From NCBI GenBank assembly GCA_964019425.1, contig OZ025855.1, forward strand, positions 1 through 64,000: a stretch of 64,000 nucleotides of DNA, written 5' to 3'. This document shows, piece by piece, positions 50,077-61,776 of this stretch (position 1 is its first letter; each line of letters starts with the position of its first letter). Below the pieces are notes generated by a model, which saw nothing but the letters and a program-made list of their open reading frames with translations, did no database searches and was not told the DNA's origin. The translations under genes were made by a program, and so were the position numbers. This stretch comes from Flectonema sp. DT1601 (Eukaryota > Euglenozoa > Diplonemea > Diplonemida > Diplonemidae).

Positions 50077-51953
50077 GAAATATTTATTAGTAAGTGCTTT
50101 GAAGGTTTCCCTCTCGCAATGACTGCTGTACGTGGGCTAACAACTTACTTACTTCTTCCAACAAAGAACATTAGTAACTGTGGAGGGGAAGAACATTAGT
50201 AACTGTGGAGGGGAAGAACATTAGTAACTGTGGAGGGGAAGAACATTAGTAACTGTGGAGGGGAAGAACATTAGTAACTGTGGAGGGGAAGAACATTAGT
50301 AACTGTGGAGGGGAAGAACATTAACAATCTGGTGTAAATCTCAATCTGAAAGTCACAACTGACGCTGAACTTGAAAGCACCGCATCGAAACAACCTTCCC
50401 GAGGAAGGTTTTGAAAAAAGAGATCTATTTTCTTTTCTTATTATTCTTTCCCTTTTTATTTATTTCTATTTCTTAATATATCCTCCGCTCTCAGATACAG
50501 AGGACGCATACAATCTGATTTCTTTCTAAAGTTATTTTGTTTTCTTTATTCTAATCACAGACTCTGTAGAACAACCCAAGACGGTCATAACAGGAGAAGA
50601 CTTGTAAAAGTTGATGGATTTATTGAATTTACTAATTTGTTACAACAAATACCACCTGCGGTAATGTATTTGCTTCGGTCTCTTAGTACGCCGTCACATT
50701 CCGCAGTGTCTCAGTTCGCGTCAGCGAGTTCAGTTCGGCCGATTGAAGCCGAGGAAGCTAGTGCCTGGATTGCTGCTCTTTGACACCACCGCTTTGGCAT
50801 TGCGAAAAGAGAGCAAGGCTCGAGTTTCCCAAGCAAAAGTCTGCCATAGTATCGAAGTAAAAAACTCTGAATTAAAAGAACTAATTCGTTTGTTTTTTAA
50901 GACTTCAATCCCACTCGTGTTGCTGATCAGAACGGACTATTAGCGGAGACTGGAATCGCCTACGTGTCGATAAACTTCATTCGAAGGGAGGGGTCAGAAC
51001 TCCCAGCAATCATCAGAACAGTGAGGGATTCCTCACATCATACCTCAAGCTGATAGAAAGCTTTTTTTATAAAATCGAAAACAAAACGCGAGCTACAAAA
51101 TCTACAAAACAGAAACCAATCGTAGGGAAGTAGTTAAAAGCCAAGAAATTCACATTCAGCCAAAAAATAGAACCACAAAAACTTCAGGAGGTACTCCCCT
51201 AATACTGTCATAGGGCAGCAACAAACTAAAGAACACTTCTATTGATGAACAGTTTTTCTGACATGAATACGACAAAGTGATTGGTGAGTCAATCAATTAT
51301 CACCACTTTCATCGTAAACTACAAAAACCAAATCAGCAATAGGAGTAAAATAGTTTTTTTTATAAAAAGTGTTGAAAACTATCATGTTTTACTAGTTGAA
51401 AAAATAAAAATCTTTTAAATATTATTTATAATTTATATAATATAGAAAAAAGGGAACTACAGCAAATGAGATTACTCACCACTTGTGAACCCTCAACAGG
51501 AAAGGGCAGGAGGGGATTAACAAAATAAAAAACTGATGTCGTTGGCTAAAAGCCAAAAAAAAAAGGTATAAAAACAAATTGGGGGAGGAGATTGAGGTAA
51601 GACTCTAATTTAAAATCCCTCAGGTCATTCAACCAGACCCAAGAACGTGAATGAAATAATAAAAAGAATTAAATAATAAGTAGCTTGGCTATCACAAGGG
51701 TTCGGGAAAAAAAAAAAAAAAAAAAAAAAAAGGAGAATAATCTTTCTATTATCTTTTTTTTTTTTTTTTTTTTTTAAAGAAATTTACACCAAAATAATTC
51801 ACAAGTCTGAGATTACCTCTGCTTCGATAAGCAGCGGCAATGCAATTTTGTAAAATAGAAACAGGAAGGTTACCACCTCCACACATACAAGTACAAAAAA
51901 TACTCGCAAAATTGCGATGGATTTATTCTTTAGAAAGTGACTCAGTGAAGTGA
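50077..51953. other. 1.9 kb gene-free stretch with minisatellite and homopolymers
   Basis: No supported gene. It contains the 25-bp minisatellite (50166-50323), a patch of ordinary composition at 50690-50940 without a convincing coding frame, and long A and T runs near 51705-51775. Confidence 0.5.
50166..50323. repeat. 25-bp minisatellite
   Basis: Six apparently perfect copies of a unit containing TTAGTAACTGTGGAGGGG, starting about 110 bp upstream of the kinase start. The perfect uniformity suggests recent expansion and likely length variation between strains. Confidence 0.95.
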
Positions 51954-53752
51954 CTAATGAACTCCAATGACGCCTTTCAATTTATTAATCGGAGCATCTG
52001 ACGATCCAACAACAGCTGAAGACAGATCTCTCGGGGTTATCAACACTTCTGATCGATTCGACTGCTTCTTCCAATTTCTAATTGTGTCATTCTTAGTAAA
52101 CTGATTAACACACAACACTAACTTAGCAGGTACTTGACTACCAATGAAATCAAGTGGAGTATCCTGAAGTGATGTTCCAGGACGATTGATAACCTTCGCT
52201 AGACAATTAGGTTGAATATTACAATTATAAAGACATATTAATTTAATAGTTGTAATTAAAAGCATCGCACAGAGATTAGAACTGCCATCTTGATTAAGAG
52301 AGTTCTCAGAGAGTTTAAGTTTCGTAAGTCCAGGAAACTTCCTCACAATCATACCGAGAGTTGGTATTGCAGAGCCTGGAATTGAACAATTTGACAAGTC
52401 GAGGGCGTGTAAGCTCGTGTTTCGTGTTGAACCTCTGAGAAGCTCTTGAAGGCCAGCAGCAGCTAATTCGGTACCTGAAACTGACAACAGTTTTACATTC
52501 TTATTGTTCTTCAGAACCGCAGCAATCATCGCCCCTGAAGCCTTTTGCATAGCAATCTGAGACATACCTATCGCATGCTCTGTAAAACAAATATTTTGTA
52601 ACAACAAGTTTCTAATTCGAGGGTGAGATGAAGAAGTCGTCTTCAGTAAGCGAAGCAGAGAGTCGGTATTTTGAAATGTGCTGCCCGAGAGGTTCAGAGA
52701 AATTAGAGACGGAAACAACGAGAGTACAACAAAAGGAATTGAATTCGAATCAGCGTTCTGAAAGTCACCAGAAATAGTCAACTCCGTGACGGAAGACATT
52801 TGAGTATCGTCTGTCGTCTCCGAATCGATTTCAATGTTGCGAAGAGAGACGTTCCGTAATGAGTTCTTCTCATTTAATAAATATTGCAACTGAGAGATAG
52901 ATTCGAAATGACATCCAGACATGTCGAGTGTCTGAAGTTTTGTAAAAGCTCCGACAACATTAAGAATAGATCCTCTGCAATCAGCGGATAGTGAAATCTC
53001 TGTCACCGACAAGGAGCTTCTTTCACTGAGCTCTGCAGCAGCATCTGTGGCGGAGAGTCCCCGTAAGTCAGCAGTAGTAAGGTCAGGTACAGAAGGGTCA
53101 CCTCCTGAAGGATGGCTAGTCATCTCTCTTTCACTTGAGGGAAGAGTTGGTTCTAATTTACTACTTGGTGGTGGTGACGGAGACTCACTCGGCATCGGAG
53201 ATGGAACTGGTGGAGATCTCGGTATCAACGTCTCACCATCATCACTGTCAACGTCATCAACGGAAAGTATTTTAACTCCCTCCTCCCATCGTAGAGATTG
53301 CTCGGCTTCAATAAAGTCTCCAATTTCTTCGTGTTCTCTCTGCTTCGAATATTGTTTTTCTAATCTCAATTCCGCTTCCTTTTCTTGCGGACTTCTCTTG
53401 GGTGTAGAATCCCCGGATTTTACAAGCCAACACTTCTGCTCGTCCTCGTTTTCAATAAGTGAAGGAGAGCGTACAGAAGGAGTGTGTACAGACTTCTCTT
53501 GAGGACTTCCTTCACTGTTGCTGTTTGGTGAGTACTGTCGAGGTTGTGGGCTTTCGTAAACAGAACGCAATTCAGGAGGAGCTGTTTCTGTGTCCAGGGA
53601 TTCTTCAACGTGAAAGGGTTTCAGTACAGCTTCTGTTCCCGGCGGTGAATTGATATTCGAAAAACTTCTTCTTTGTGGAGAATCAAATTCATTTCTATTT
53701 GGGGAACTTGAAACTGTCGGCGACGGAACTTCCTCAACAGGAGTTGGAGGAA

Positions 53753-53797
<45 letters not shown>

Positions 53798-55196
53798 GAT
53801 TGTAATTATTAGTAACACGAGTTGGGGTTATATCTTCTCCTCTTGATGGTACCGTACTGATCATGTCTTCAGGTGCTGGGCTTGCGGCGATGTCGTAATC
53901 CTCAGTGCAGACAACCTGCGACACTGCTGGTGATAATCCTCGTAGTTCACAGTCGGTTGGACTGCTTGCTAAATTATTTACATTTAGTACTTTTGATTTC
54001 GTACTTTGATAGGCTGGAGAGAGACTTCTACTTTCGAAGCTTGCAGGCGACGTCACATTATCAACGTCTGGCTGTGGAGTCATCGCCATTTCAGGTGGTG
54101 CTGGACTAGCAGCATTGTAATAATCCTCAGTACACGCCTGAGACAATCTATCTCCTTCTACAGCTAGTAAAAGAGGTTCTGTTTTTTGAAATGGAGGAGA
54201 TGAAGACTTTTGTGTCTCTGGTTGCTGACTTTCTTCTACCGTGTATTGAGTAGAAACTGGTGACTTGAACGAATTGGTATCGTTGTCGATGATTTCCGCC
54301 AAGTGGTTGGGCAGCGGTGATCCCTCAGATGTCATCTGCTCCATGTGATGAAAAGGAGAAAGTTCTTCAGCTTCAATACTGCGTTCATAAATGTGATTAA
54401 TAGGTCGCACTGGTGATAGAGATGTAGAGACTTCATCAGCTGTGATAAGTAGAGATGGCGGGAAGACGTTGTTGTCGACGACGACAGTTGAAGCGGCGTT
54501 GATCTGTTCCATTGGTGGAGGTTCCACTGTCGCTTCGAACACTGGTGGAGGTCTAAAGAACCCACCTGGAGTTGCTTCTGACGAGTACAACTTCTCTGCT
54601 GGTGTTGCAGTTATTTGACTACTCGACACTTCCTGCATCCCAGTCGGTGATATCGAAGGCGTGGCTGCCTTTATCCCAACCGGACTTCGCAGGAATTGCA
54701 TTTTCCCAACGGCCGCAGCAGGCGTCTTTTCCTCCTCTCTGTCGTCTCGCTGGGTAATTTCATCCCCGTAAACTACGTGCTCCGTTGCTTCACATTTCTG
54801 AATCTCTTTGCTCGTGTTAAGATCCAGCACAGGTACCACAGGGAGTGCCTCGTGATACGACTTTCTGGTCATTTGAGGATCGCTACGTTGTGACCGACCA
54901 GTGATAAGCGTATCACTTTGACTTTGAACTGGTGGTTCGACTGCGAGTATGCGAGGATCAGACTGCTTGTCCTCTATGGGACTATTGTCAACTGTTACTG
55001 GTGTTGGTGAAGGAACATCATCGGGTAGCACTGCCTTGTCTTCCTTCTCCACTTTGACTGGTGAAGCAGACTTATCTTCTTTAACTTTAACCTCAACCGG
55101 CTTCTTCTTTACCGGAGCAGCTGCTGCGCCATTCTGTCTCTTAGGGGCTGCCTTCCCTGCTGCCCCTCCAGCAGGTGTGCTGTTTGAGCATCCCAT
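51954..55196 (-). CDS. Lipid-anchored protein with disordered region and C-terminal leucine-rich repeats
   Basis: 1,080 residues. MGCSNSTPAGG is a strong dual-acylation signal (Gly2, Cys3), followed by a Lys/Ala-rich patch. Residues about 80-690 are Ser/Pro/Glu-rich and disordered, with an internal duplication around CTEDYYNAASPAP and CTEDYDIAASPAP, many SP and TP sites, and an aspartate run (about 467-480) coded by an ATC/GAT microsatellite (53756-53800). From about 705 to 1010 come leucine-rich repeats (LQTLDMSGCHF, LISLNLSGSTF, LHALDLSNCSI, LTKLKLSENSL) of the ribonuclease-inhibitor-like cytosolic type. It probably acts as a membrane-tethered scaffold, possibly flagellar or cortical. The microsatellite makes the length polymorphic. 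Confidence 0.75.
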
Positions 55197-58100
55197 TTGA
55201 TACCAGTTTCGGGTTGTTTTTTATCTCCTCTTGCGGCTCCGCGCCGGTCCGCTATTTCCTGAAGGGGGTGAATAAGAATATAAATTAACACGATAGCAAC
55301 TCATCTCTATGAACCAGAACAGTTAGCAGTTTACAGTTTCGTAGAAGACGCTGCCTAGCACTCCATCCAGCAAGAACCATTTAGTGAGGGCTATTCTTAT
55401 AGAGAGAATTAGATAAAGAGTGTTAGCAATCAGAGAACAACACATCCTGAACTCCACTTCAAGTGGCACTAAGTATCTGACAATAGTAAAATAAATGATG
55501 AGACTGACTAACGGGTCAGGAGGGAGTTAATTAATGGAAAAGTTTGAATCTTTTTTCGCTTGTACGATTTAAGACAGACAAGTCTGCAGCCTAAAAGTAA
55601 AAAAAAATAATAAAAAAAATGATTTTTATGAAAATTAACTGCACGACTCAACCTTGGAGGGTGACTTGAATCTTGTGTTTGATAAGATCGTTCATTACTT
55701 TTTTAAGAATTTTTCCTGTCACACCAATTCCAACATCTTCAATACGGTGAGTGGGTAAACAGAATAGATGCTCAAAGTAAGTCTCGTCGCACTGACACCT
55801 TTACAATTAGTAGGTAAAGAAGAACTTGATTCAATTTGTGTGACAATTCTCAAATACAACAAAAGATGTGAGCAAGTAGAATAAATCGACTAATTCTATC
55901 CAAAAGATTATCAGAAGTCGATTTCATTGAGTCGAAGCAAATCGGAGATCACAACCTGTCATCGTCATACTCAGAGAGACGACGAGGCAACAGGTCTTTT
56001 GTTTTATAGAAGTCAAGGAAGTCATTTTTTAGAATAAATTACTGCAACAAATATACTGCAAGGCGGCAAACAATATCGTACTTCAAGATCGTGACTAAGG
56101 ACTACTTGTCAGGTACGAAGGCAGATGGTGAGTTGTGTTCAACTATAAAAAAAAAAAAAACGTTTTATTTTCCCTTCTTTTTTTTTTTTAGAAAAGTTTT
56201 TTGCTTTTTGCTTGTTTTTGTTGTTTATTTCCCACTCCGCCCGGTCTCTTATTATTTTTTTATTTCTTTTTTTTTTTTTTTTTTCAGCGTTTTCCAGCGC
56301 GAATAGCTACAACAGTCTAGAATACCATAAATTATGTCGTCACATCTTATCCACACTAACACATTGCTCAATGTAACAACAAAAAGATGTTAATTACACC
56401 AATAGTGGTTGTCAATAGCTCACAATGGGAGAAAATCCCTGGGAGTGAATAATAACAGAACCTTTGTGTTATTATTTTTATACAAAATTGAAACGTAGGT
56501 GTGACCACTCAGTCATCACTTTAAATTGATAAAGATAAGGAAGTCTACATTACGTGTTGTTAGTCCTGTGTGAGTGTGCAATGTTTTGTCCCTAATAAGC
56601 CTGCTTAGGAATAACAGCGCAGGAATTTTCTTTTGGAGGCAACAAACTAAACCCCTTTTCGTTAAACAGGTTTATATTATTTTGATTTACTTTTTTTATT
56701 ACAAATTAAACACACAATGTTGGAAAGGGGGGAAGAAAAAAAAAAGGAATCGAGTTTTATATTTACAGTATATTCCTTGTTCTCAATACACGCCAAGTGC
56801 TGCAGAGACGTAACTCACACGTTGCGAGTAAAGATTAGGAATTTGGGTCGAGGTTAGGTGGTACTTGACTTCCTACTTTTATAATAACAGTTCAGAGTTC
56901 TCTGTTGTAGCAAATGACACAACATTCTGGTTCAGACTAAAAATTTTCCCTCAACAATTCACTTCAATTGTCTTGTTTTTGATATCACCGGCAAAGCAAC
57001 TCCTCAGCTCCCCTTCGCAAGATACGAACACGAACTTAATAACAAAACGAACAGAAAGACTTTTTTAGCCGAAAAGTACAACTACACGTTCTTACTTAAA
57101 GTAGCTGGTCGGGTTTGGTAAACAAAACAGAATTAGCTGCACTGTTGTAGTGATGAGCGACTATCATCTCAACTAAGTGCACATCAGATAAGAACCACAA
57201 CAATGGCTCAACAGAGATTTTGGTACCACGAGAGTGGGAGAAAAAAAAAAAAAATAGAAATACTTCACAACAAACAAGAACCGGGGAGAAAAAAAAAACG
57301 TTTTTCGGGGTACTGGAGAAAACATCCCCTCCACGCACTTTTACAAACAAGAACCAGTTACGACTGTTCGGTCGAAGGGTGACTCCTCTCGACCGTTCGG
57401 TCGCTGTTAATGAAGAGTTCAAATTCGGAAAACAGCTTCTCGGGTTTTATAATTCGTCTTGATAAGACGACAAATAAATAAAAAAAAATTGAGAAACATT
57501 GAAATCACCGAATTATTACAACCCGTGGATCATCAGAAGTTATCCTTTTGCAAAAGACCAAATTCATTAAAATTCAATTAAAAAACATCGAACAGTGTTT
57601 AAGGCTGCTGCCATGCCTTTTTGCGGCTTGGGGGCTTTTGTGACTCGGGGATATATGTAATCAACTTGTGGCTACAAGAAATGGATATGAAAAAAATAAA
57701 ATTAAAAAAAAGGAAAGGAAATAACGAAATACTGTTATTTCAGCAAAGATATGGAACAACCAACGAACACAGTTATGTTAGCCTTCAAAACAAACCATCC
57801 GTAAGAATAAATAGTAAAGAGTACACCTCGGGAATTACTGAAAGGAGGTTGGCTTCTGTTTACAAACGCCACTCAATAAAACACAACGAAATTAGTTTAC
57901 CCACTTTGGCAGAAGTCAACTCGTCACGCTCGAGGTTTGCAACTATTTGGCGTGCGAAACTGTATCCCTAAACTCTATCCCTATCCCTATAGGTTTTATT
58001 GATTTAAAAATTCTTTTTATTGCAAAAAAAAAAAAAAAAAAAAGGAAACCCTGCTGTCTTGAAAATGAAAGAAAAGACGTTGCATGCAATTAACTGGAAC

Positions 58101-58732
58101 CGGTATTTGGTTTCAAGAAATAACAAATACCGCGTCACATCACATCACGCAGATTGGTGTTGCCCGAGTGTAGAACTTCTCTATTTTTCCAGGAAAAGAA
58201 GGATCAGCTTTTCTTTCCTCAAGAGGAGGACACGTTGTTCGCTTCCTCCTAAAAGAAGAGAAAAAAGAATTCTTATTTTTTCTTTTGTTTCGTTCCCTTT
58301 GGTGTGCTAGACAACAAATCTATCTCTCGAACAACACGACGTATTTGTGTAGCAACACTAAGAAATGATAATACCAACCTACAACAACAACATCAACAAC
58401 AAAAGTAAACGAGTTGGGGAATTATTAGCTGCTGCTGCTGGTAATGAAATCAATCAAATGCAATGCAACCGATAGTCGGCAGCTCGGAGGTGTTCTGTAC
58501 ACGAATCACTCTACAAGGCACAGGATGCCGAAGGTAATTGTAACCAAACAGCGCCGATCGACGATTATCGAGTTGCAGGCACCAGAATTGGAGCTCACAA
58601 TTGTCATAAAACTGATCACTCGTTATACCAAATACCAATTCTTCCGTAATATCCATTTCGGATAGCTCCAGATCTCAGTGTGTGTGGCAGTACCTGTTTT
58701 GTGTTGTTTACATATGTGAAGGCTAGTTGCTT
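55197..58732. other. 3.5 kb gene-free stretch with homopolymer tracts
   Basis: The first part is the upstream region of the LRR gene, with a GC-rich leader and CACCCCCTTCAG acceptor about 65 nt before its ATG. The remainder is AT-rich with A and T tracts (56147-56160, 56266-56284, 57240-57254, 58024-58042). A short minus-strand frame at 58450-58656 has coding-like composition but no recognisable domain, and could be a lone exon or the 3' end of the transporter gene. No other gene is seen. Confidence 0.5.
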
Positions 58733-60181
58733 TCAGTTATGATGGTAATAATTAGTGTCGTAATTGTTTATTAAGAAAAAGGAATTCAAACAGACCATCG
58801 GAACAGTGTCCACTTCGGTAGCAGCAACTGAGTGGTTTTCATCGAGGAAGTTTTTCAGTTTTTCTTTTTCATTTTTAATGAACTCCTCCTGTTCAGGATC
58901 TTTAGGTGTCTTCCCATTGTAATAAATAAATTGTGCGAGAGCAATCATATCAAATTGAATCGTTCCAACTGACCCGACAATCCATGGAAGGTGACAAAGA
59001 ACATAATCCCAAGTAGGCTGAAGTAGAATAACACCCAGAAAGTAAGTAACATTACCCATCACAGCCATGGAGAACATCATTGGAGAGAGACCATCAGTAG
59101 ATCCACGTTGAATGTTCTTAATTAGCTGCGGGATACGTGAGCTGAGATACAACGCAGCAGAAACCCAACCGATTGCAGTTCCTAAATAATAAGTTCTCTT
59201 CTTAGAACTACTGTCATCACTATCTGGTGCATCTGTGTCATGATGATGAGGATCATTAGCAGGTGTGGTGTTGTTAACATCGATTGAAATAGTTTCCTGC
59301 AACAGTCTTCTCGAAGAAGAAGTCTTCAAAGGATTAGAATGAACTCCCAAAGGAATTCCAACAGAAATATCAACAACACTACTATTCGTATTAGTTGTTT
59401 GAATTGAAGACATTGATGACGATAAGAACATCGTAAGACCAGCAAAGGCGAGAGTCGCTTTAAGAGCAACACCATTTCCAACGCTGTTATTGTTTCCACT
59501 TGCTGATGAAGACCTTCCCTTAAATATATACGAACCGGATCTCATTGGAGATGGAGCATGTGTTGGTGAATGCATCGATGAATCCAAATTAATCTTTCCA
59601 GAACAAGTTTGTGATGAACTGAGCCTTCCACTTGGAGTGCTAAACGATCCCTCTTCAAGTTGTTCATTCGAAAGACGTCTCAAGTCACCCAACGAGGGCT
59701 GCTTTTTACGAATAAGAGCTGGTTGGTAGAAGTTATCGTCTTCCTCTTCCTCTTCATCTTCTTCACTTTCGTCTTCTGGGACGGCTGTGAGATTCATTCT
59801 TTGGTAATAAATGTATTGTGAGAATAGACAAATGTCCTGCCCCACATAGTACATCGCTAACCATGTTTGACTTGGTGTTTGGTGTGTTAAGAAGCAACCG
59901 ATTAAGTTCGTTATGTCACCCCCGAACCATTGAAGTAGGAAGAAAACACTCAAACTCTCTGCTTTTTTTAGTTTGTAATTCACCCAAAGCTGTGGCATCG
60001 TAACCAACATCCAAAATAAGATACTCGCAGCACCAAATATGACACTCATAACTTGTCTTGAGGAATAGGCACAGGTTGATGGGTAAGGTGTTGTTGCTGT
60101 CCACCCAATTAGAGAATCCTCTCCACGCATAGCAGGGCAAGGAGGAGATGGATATAAATCGTTACATAACCCGTATGACAT
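58733..60181 (-). CDS. PQ-loop transporter (PQLC2/Ypq-like lysosomal or vacuolar cationic amino-acid exporter)
   Basis: 482 residues. Two PQ-loop repeats: FWMLVTMPQLWVNYKLKK (about 59-76) and LSSRIPQLIKNIQRGSTDGL (about 345-365), each starting a three-helix bundle, giving seven helices. GGDITNLIGCFLTHQ and MGNVTYFLGVILL are the characteristic second helices. Between the repeats is a long cytosolic loop (about 140-330), very acidic (EEDEEEEEDD) and then Ser-rich, with one extra hydrophobic stretch (ATLAFAGLTMFLSS). Relatives export Lys, Arg and His from lysosomes or vacuoles by H+-coupled transport. The large loop is an unusual addition that could regulate trafficking. The last 18 residues look atypical, so a final intron is possible. 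Confidence 0.8.
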   Translation of the reverse strand: MSYGLCNDLYPSPPCPAMRGEDSLIGWTATTPYPSTCAYSSRQVMSVIFGAASILFWMLVTMPQLWVNYKLKKAESLSVFFLLQWFGGDITNLIGCFLTHQTPSQTWLAMYYVGQDICLFSQYIYYQRMNLTAVPEDESEEDEEEEEDDNFYQPALIRKKQPSLGDLRRLSNEQLEEGSFSTPSGRLSSSQTCSGKINLDSSMHSPTHAPSPMRSGSYIFKGRSSSASGNNNSVGNGVALKATLAFAGLTMFLSSSMSSIQTTNTNSSVVDISVGIPLGVHSNPLKTSSSRRLLQETISIDVNNTTPANDPHHHDTDAPDSDDSSSKKRTYYLGTAIGWVSAALYLSSRIPQLIKNIQRGSTDGLSPMMFSMAVMGNVTYFLGVILLQPTWDYVLCHLPWIVGSVGTIQFDMIALAQFIYYNGKTPKDPEQEEFIKNEKEKLKNFLDENHSVAATEVDTVPMVCLNSFFLINNYDTNYYHHN

Positions 60182-60420
60182 CTTTCTTTGTTGTTTGCTG
60201 ACCTCCCCCCTGTCTTAATAAAAATAACATTATCGAGCGACTACCATAATACAGCTACCTAGGTGACTTTAATTTGACAAAATACGAAAATACTCAACTT
60301 TCCAGAGTTTACAAGAACTGTATTCGTAAGAACGAATTGAAAAAAAGAAAATATTATCGAACGTTTCTTAGTTCCTCTTGTTTGGAGAGTAAATTGAAAA
60401 AAAGTATTAAGTAACAAGTC
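60182..60420. other. Upstream flank of the PQ-loop gene
   Basis: AT-rich, with C-rich sequence and AG (GGGGGGAGGTCAG on the minus strand) just before the ATG. Nothing else seen. Confidence 0.4.
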
Positions 60421-60759
60421 ATTAACAGTCACTATCAGGGATGGTTTATGTTGCTATCGTTTGAAAAGAAAACGAAGCGAGAGAGAAAGAGAGAGTGTGT
60501 TAGTTAGTTAGTATCATTAATTTTAGAACAGAAAAGTGAGAATAAGAAAAGTAGAGATTAATAAAAGAAAAGTATTCATTTCTGCAGTTTCCTAACATCA
60601 AAGTTAGAGTGAACACGCACAAATAGACTCACAGAGAATAAAGATGGTATAAGGGATCCCACCTCCTCTCAGAACACATTGTTAGAGTTTTCTCTAAGTA
60701 CATCAAACATACATGGAACTGAACAGCGAGCCCAGTCATTTGATTCGTGAATTCTACTT

Positions 60760-60850
60760 CTGAAAATTACACATCGTCGAGTTAGTGAACGTTCCCCAAG
60801 CCTTGTCTGCACGCAGTAATTATACAAGGTTGCATTAGATGCGATGTTAC
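60760..60850 (-). pseudogene. Degraded copy of the gene end at 61147-61425
   Basis: The minus strand reads SNIASNATLYNY, matching SKNIASNTTLYNY of the right-hand copy, then the missing 84 bp and small changes disrupt the remainder. It lies inside copy 1 of the tandem duplication, so it is probably a by-product of that event. Confidence 0.55.
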
Positions 60851-60947
60851 TTTCACGGGAGAGAGCATACATATAAGTGTTAAGCAACTTAGCACTCACC
60901 ATCAGGAATGGTTTACGTTTTTAAAAAGCATATATCGTTCGAAAAAA

Positions 60948-60952
<5 letters not shown>

Positions 60953-61034
<82 letters not shown>
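60953..61034. repeat. AG/TG compound microsatellite
   Basis: About 12 AG units followed by about 28 TG units within copy 2 of the duplication; copy 1 has only a short imperfect GAGA tract at the equivalent place. Confidence 0.95.
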
Positions 61035-61035
<1 letters not shown>

Positions 61036-61146
61036 GTATGAACACGCACAAATAGACTCACCGAGAATAATGATGGTATAAGGGATCCCACTCACTCTTC
61101 TCAGACCACATTGTTAGAGTTTTTAAACATAACAAAAATAGAACTT

Positions 61147-61425
61147 CTACTTCTGAAAATTGCACATCGTCGAGTTAGGGAACGGTCCCCAAGTCTTGTC
61201 CACACGCAGTGCTGGGTCAGCAGTTGGATCAGACTGATGTGAGAGAGACAAATCAGGGACTGCAGTCTTTTGATAATCCAAATAGACAGACTTTAAATAA
61301 TTATACAAGGTTGTATTAGATGCGATGTTCTTGGACTCTGTAGCGTCTTCAATGACGTTGAAGATCCAAACAGAAGTACCATCGATAGTAACTGCCGGGG
61401 GGATGTATGTTCGATTTTGTAAAAA
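61147..61425 (-). pseudogene. Terminal exon or remnant of an unknown gene
   Basis: An open minus-strand stretch without ATG: NRTYIPPAVTIDGTSVWIF, then NVIEDATESKN, LYNYLKSVYLDY, DPTADPALRVDKTWGPFPNS and TMCNFQK before a stop. The composition is clearly protein-like (hydrophobic core, Asn-Ser-Thr sites). A CCCCCCGGCAG acceptor lies inside its 5' part. No matching upstream exon is visible before the next gene at 61754, so it is either the last exon of a gene with a distant start or a remnant. Family not recognised; the NST sites suggest a lumenal or surface protein. Confidence 0.5.
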
Positions 61426-61720
61426 TTACAACTGTGTTGTATCATAAAAACATAAAGATAATTTAACATTAGTTTTAAATACAGTGACTAAGGGTGATGC
61501 GCAACTTAGCATATTAAAGTAACTATAGGTTTCGAGAGTAATCCATATACCTCTTACCTCTATTCTCTCTCATCAGTATGGTGTAGAAGTAAGTCAGTCA
61601 AATGTTGAGACTGAGTCATTCCAGTTTGCAGGACTGGAATGTAGTTACTTTGAGTTTCATGTTCATAAATAAAAAAAACATATTTTTTGCTTTTACTAGT
61701 TCGTAGCTCACTACTAGTGG
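61426..61720. other. Spacer upstream of the gene remnant
   Basis: AT-rich, no gene. Contains the palindrome CCACTAGTAGTG (61709-61720 on the minus strand) next to the stem-loop repeat. Confidence 0.4.
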
Positions 61721-61776
61721 AGCACTTTTCTACAATAAATGTAGAAAGTGTTTTTAATTATCAAAGTCTGATAATT
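61721..61776. repeat. Stem-loop repeat, copy 2, overlapping a gene end
   Basis: CACTTTTCTAC (61723-61733) pairs with GTAGAAAGTG (61741-61750), then TTAATTATCAAAGTCTGATAATT. The repeat spans the stop codon of the gene to its right: the last codons SDFDN and the stop lie inside it. The same block, with one stem base changed, is at 27628-27686. Confidence 0.65.

Larger units (their letters stand above)
60421..61329. repeat. Tandem duplication of about 430 bp (60421-60849 and 60886-61329)
   Basis: Both copies share, in order, a CAGGGATGGTTTA-like start, a GAGAGA tract, GAACACGCACAAATAGACTCAC, a GGTATAAGGGATCCCAC block, CACATTGTTAGAGTTTT, ACTTCTACTTCTGAAAATT, CACATCGTCGAGTTAG and ATTATACAAGGTTG. 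Copy 1 lacks about 84 bp present in copy 2 near 61210-61294. Copy 2 has a greatly expanded AG/TG microsatellite. Confidence 0.85.

Noticed and set aside
53756-53800. CATCAT run as an intergenic microsatellite
   Set aside because: It lies in frame within the LRR gene and codes an aspartate run.
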